DNA from: Vermamoeba vermiformis
Taxonomy: Eukaryota; Tubulinea; Echinamoebida
Reading direction: 5' to 3'
Assembly (NCBI GenBank): GCA_045837725.1
Contig: JBEWZL010000111.1
Coordinates: forward strand, 1-31,452
Length of the DNA: 31,452 bases
Below, one piece after another: positions 29,777 through 31,452 of the stretch (its first letter is position 1; each line of letters begins with the position of its first letter). A program made the position numbers and the translations under genes. The notes below the pieces were generated by a model. It ran no database searches. It was not told the origin of the DNA and saw only the letters and a program-made list of their open reading frames with translations.

Positions 29777-31452
29777 TTAGCATGAGATTACCAAAATAAC
29801 AATAAGATAGGATAACAATAACGAACCGAAAGTTGTAGCGCCAGAAGTGCGCGCGCTAGGGCTGTTAGAAGCTGAAGGACCGTTAGATGAGCCTGATGGC
29901 GTAGCAGAAGGAGTAATAGTATCGGAGAGTGGCGCAGCACCATTGGCGAGTTGTTTGAAGCCTCCTTGGACTTGCCAGCCAGGGTTGGTATCCATCGTGA
30001 ATTCCTACATTGAGTTAGTCTTAGTATTCTTCAGATAAGAGTGATATACTTACGTATGCACCGACAGTGGGAGGGTTGTTACGAGGCAAGCCGTTGAAAT
30101 CTGTTTCAGTCGAGTGAGATGCGTCACCAGCTTTAATAAGTGCGGATGCGACAGCAGGATAAAGGTTGTTGTTGGCTGCATTAGCAAAGACTTGAGCAAC
30201 AGTTGAGGATAATAAGAAGTTTGAGCTGGGGATGGTAGGCACAGATCCCAAGTAACCGTTATTTGTAACGGTAACACCTTCGAAATTGGATCAGTTCTTC
30301 GAAATTTCATCGGAAAGATGTGAGTACTACAACTTACTGTTGAATGGGCCTCCGTTAATCGCAGCGGTACCAGGGCAATAGAAAACGTTGTTTGAGATCA
30401 CGGAGTTGGTCGTACTGCTTTCAACATTCAAGCATCTGGCCGCGCTGTTGGTGCTATAGACCGTGTTATGGATCATAACGATGTTACGAGGATTAGTCGT
30501 AACTGAGTTGACAGAGATGTAAATTCCAGCGGCCTCTATTTAAGGGGATTAGAAACGATCAAAAACAAAATCAGAAACTTGGATGTGCATCCAAGAAAAC
30601 TGATCAAGAAAAAAGAATTGAATTATGCTTACTAGGGCCCCAACCAATAACAAGATTATTTCTAACAATAGCACCAGCAGTCACTTGAATGCCGTTGTCG
30701 CTTTGAGTTCCCAAAGCAACGTTGCCTTCAATGAGATTGACTCCGCGATCATAGTCGTCGTAGAGAAGCACACAAACACCAGGAATATTCTTGCAGACGT
30801 TATGGCGGACGATGTTGTTGTGAGATCCGGTCTTGATTTGGAAGCCGGATGCGCCTGAGCCTGAGCCATCAGTCGTTGTATCGTGGCAGTAGTTGAACTC
30901 AACAATAGAATTGAACGTTCTGCAACCATCGGCTGAACAGCCCATATAGACGCATTCACCGCTAAGCTCTGAAATTTCATTAGTCAGTCAAAGTTCTCCA
31001 TCCAAACTCCGCTCGAGGGCGAATCACGATTAATTCTTGTTGCTTTTTACGTACTTGTGCCACTGAACTCGCTGTATCTCAAAGTAATGTTCTCGTAGGT
31101 TCTACCGCCGTCGTTGGCGCTGAAAGCGTTGGCACCAATATCGTGGATGTAAATGCTGTCGAACACAACGTGCGAAGTATCTGCCATAATTCATTAGATA
31201 ATTAATAAAATTATTTTCCTAATAATACAGATTATTTTTGATTCTGATTCAAAACTTACCTGAAGTTTCGCCCAAACGGACTCCACGACCTCCGCCTGTA
31301 AATTCAATGCCCTTCACCGCAAAATAAGCACCGTTGAGGTTCCAAATATTTTCTTGAGTTGTTTGTTTGAACACTGGACGTCCTTCACCTGAAGCTGCTT
31401 GAACGACGATCGGATTCGTTTCAGTTCCAGTCCAAGTAGCCGCGAACTTTCC
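29777..31452 (-). CDS. Right-handed parallel beta-helix protein, GPI-anchor-type tail (5' part beyond the window)
   Basis: Six exons are visible: 31260-31452 (continuing off the right edge), 31055-31180, 30633-30968, 30338-30535, 30054-30277, 29777-30004, giving 434 residues. The repeated pattern with N-N-x-V and I-x-x-N steps (IVRHNVC, LIEGNVALG, IVRNNLVIGW, VMIHNTVY, ISNNVFYC) is that of pectate-lyase-like or polysaccharide-lyase beta helices. It is rich in Cys and Asn, as in extracellular proteins. DFNGLPRN then TVGAYE marks the usual end of such a helix domain. After it come a Ser/Thr/Pro-rich stalk and a hydrophobic C-terminus (FGSLLLSYLIVILVISC), fitting a GPI-attachment signal. The catalytic residues and the signal peptide lie outside what can be judged here. 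Likely a cell-surface carbohydrate-active or adhesion protein. Confidence 0.85.

Noticed and set aside
1-31452. Bacterial or organellar origin
   Set aside because: Spliceosomal introns, Nup93, a P450 membrane anchor and AATAAA signals show nuclear DNA; GATC richness was therefore not read as a Dam-type signal.
1-31452. tRNA, rRNA, CRISPR or mobile elements
   Set aside because: I found no tRNA B-box-like GGTTCGAATCC, no regularly spaced direct repeats, and no transposase, reverse-transcriptase or terminal-repeat structure.

Overview
This window is nuclear DNA of a compact, intron-rich eukaryote. Almost every gene is split by short introns of about 45-300 bases with GT-AG ends (two GC-AG), donors of the GTAAGT or GTACGT type, occasional TACTAAC/CTAAC branch-point-like boxes, AATAAA signals soon after stop codons, and intergenic gaps of only about 130-420 bases. 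The gene set (NBR1-like PB1/FW/UBA protein, Nup93, eEF1A paralogue, Thg1-like protein, F-box/LRR protein, microsomal P450s, paraoxonase-like and SDR proteins) fits an amoebozoan or an early-diverging fungus or a relative; I cannot place it further. I see no bacterial operons, CRISPR arrays, tRNA or rRNA genes, transposons or viral remnants.

Layout. 83-3777 (-): two tandem copies of an unrecognised four-exon gene built of beta-rich modules. 4081-5260 (+): PB1-FW-UBA protein without ZZ fingers. 5623-7435 (+): cytochrome P450 no. 1. 7571-9376 (+): F-box/leucine-rich-repeat protein. 9701-11417 (+): divergent eEF1A-like protein that has lost the G3 motif. 11552-13125 (-): paraoxonase-like lactonase/esterase with an apparent 2-base frameshift. 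13276-15109 (-) and 15239-17238 (-): P450 no. 2 and no. 3. 17555-17830 and 17972-18235 (+): two tandem single-CCCH zinc-finger microproteins. 18384-20086 (+): short-chain dehydrogenase. 20289-24641 (-): Nup93/Nic96 nucleoporin. 25060-26842 (+): thioredoxin-fold protein with a large unassigned N-terminal region. 27031-29467 (-): Thg1-like nucleotidyltransferase with a long C-terminal extension. 29777-31452 (-, runs off the right edge): secreted right-handed beta-helix protein with a GPI-type tail.

How the genes fit together. Three P450s, a paraoxonase-like gene and an SDR lie within 15 kb and could serve small-molecule oxidation, hydrolysis and reduction, but house-keeping genes sit among them, so a pathway is only a suggestion. 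P450 no. 1 and no. 2 are inverted paralogues sharing an almost identical tract that includes an intron. The other genes (nucleoporin, tRNA-type nucleotidyltransferase, translation-factor paralogue, autophagy-receptor-like protein) look like ordinary cellular genes. The least expected signals are the degenerate eEF1A paralogue, the unknown tandem family, the CCCH microproteins, and short motifs recurring in the introns of unrelated genes (GACACGTGTC palindromes, GATC-rich blocks, TATTATA).
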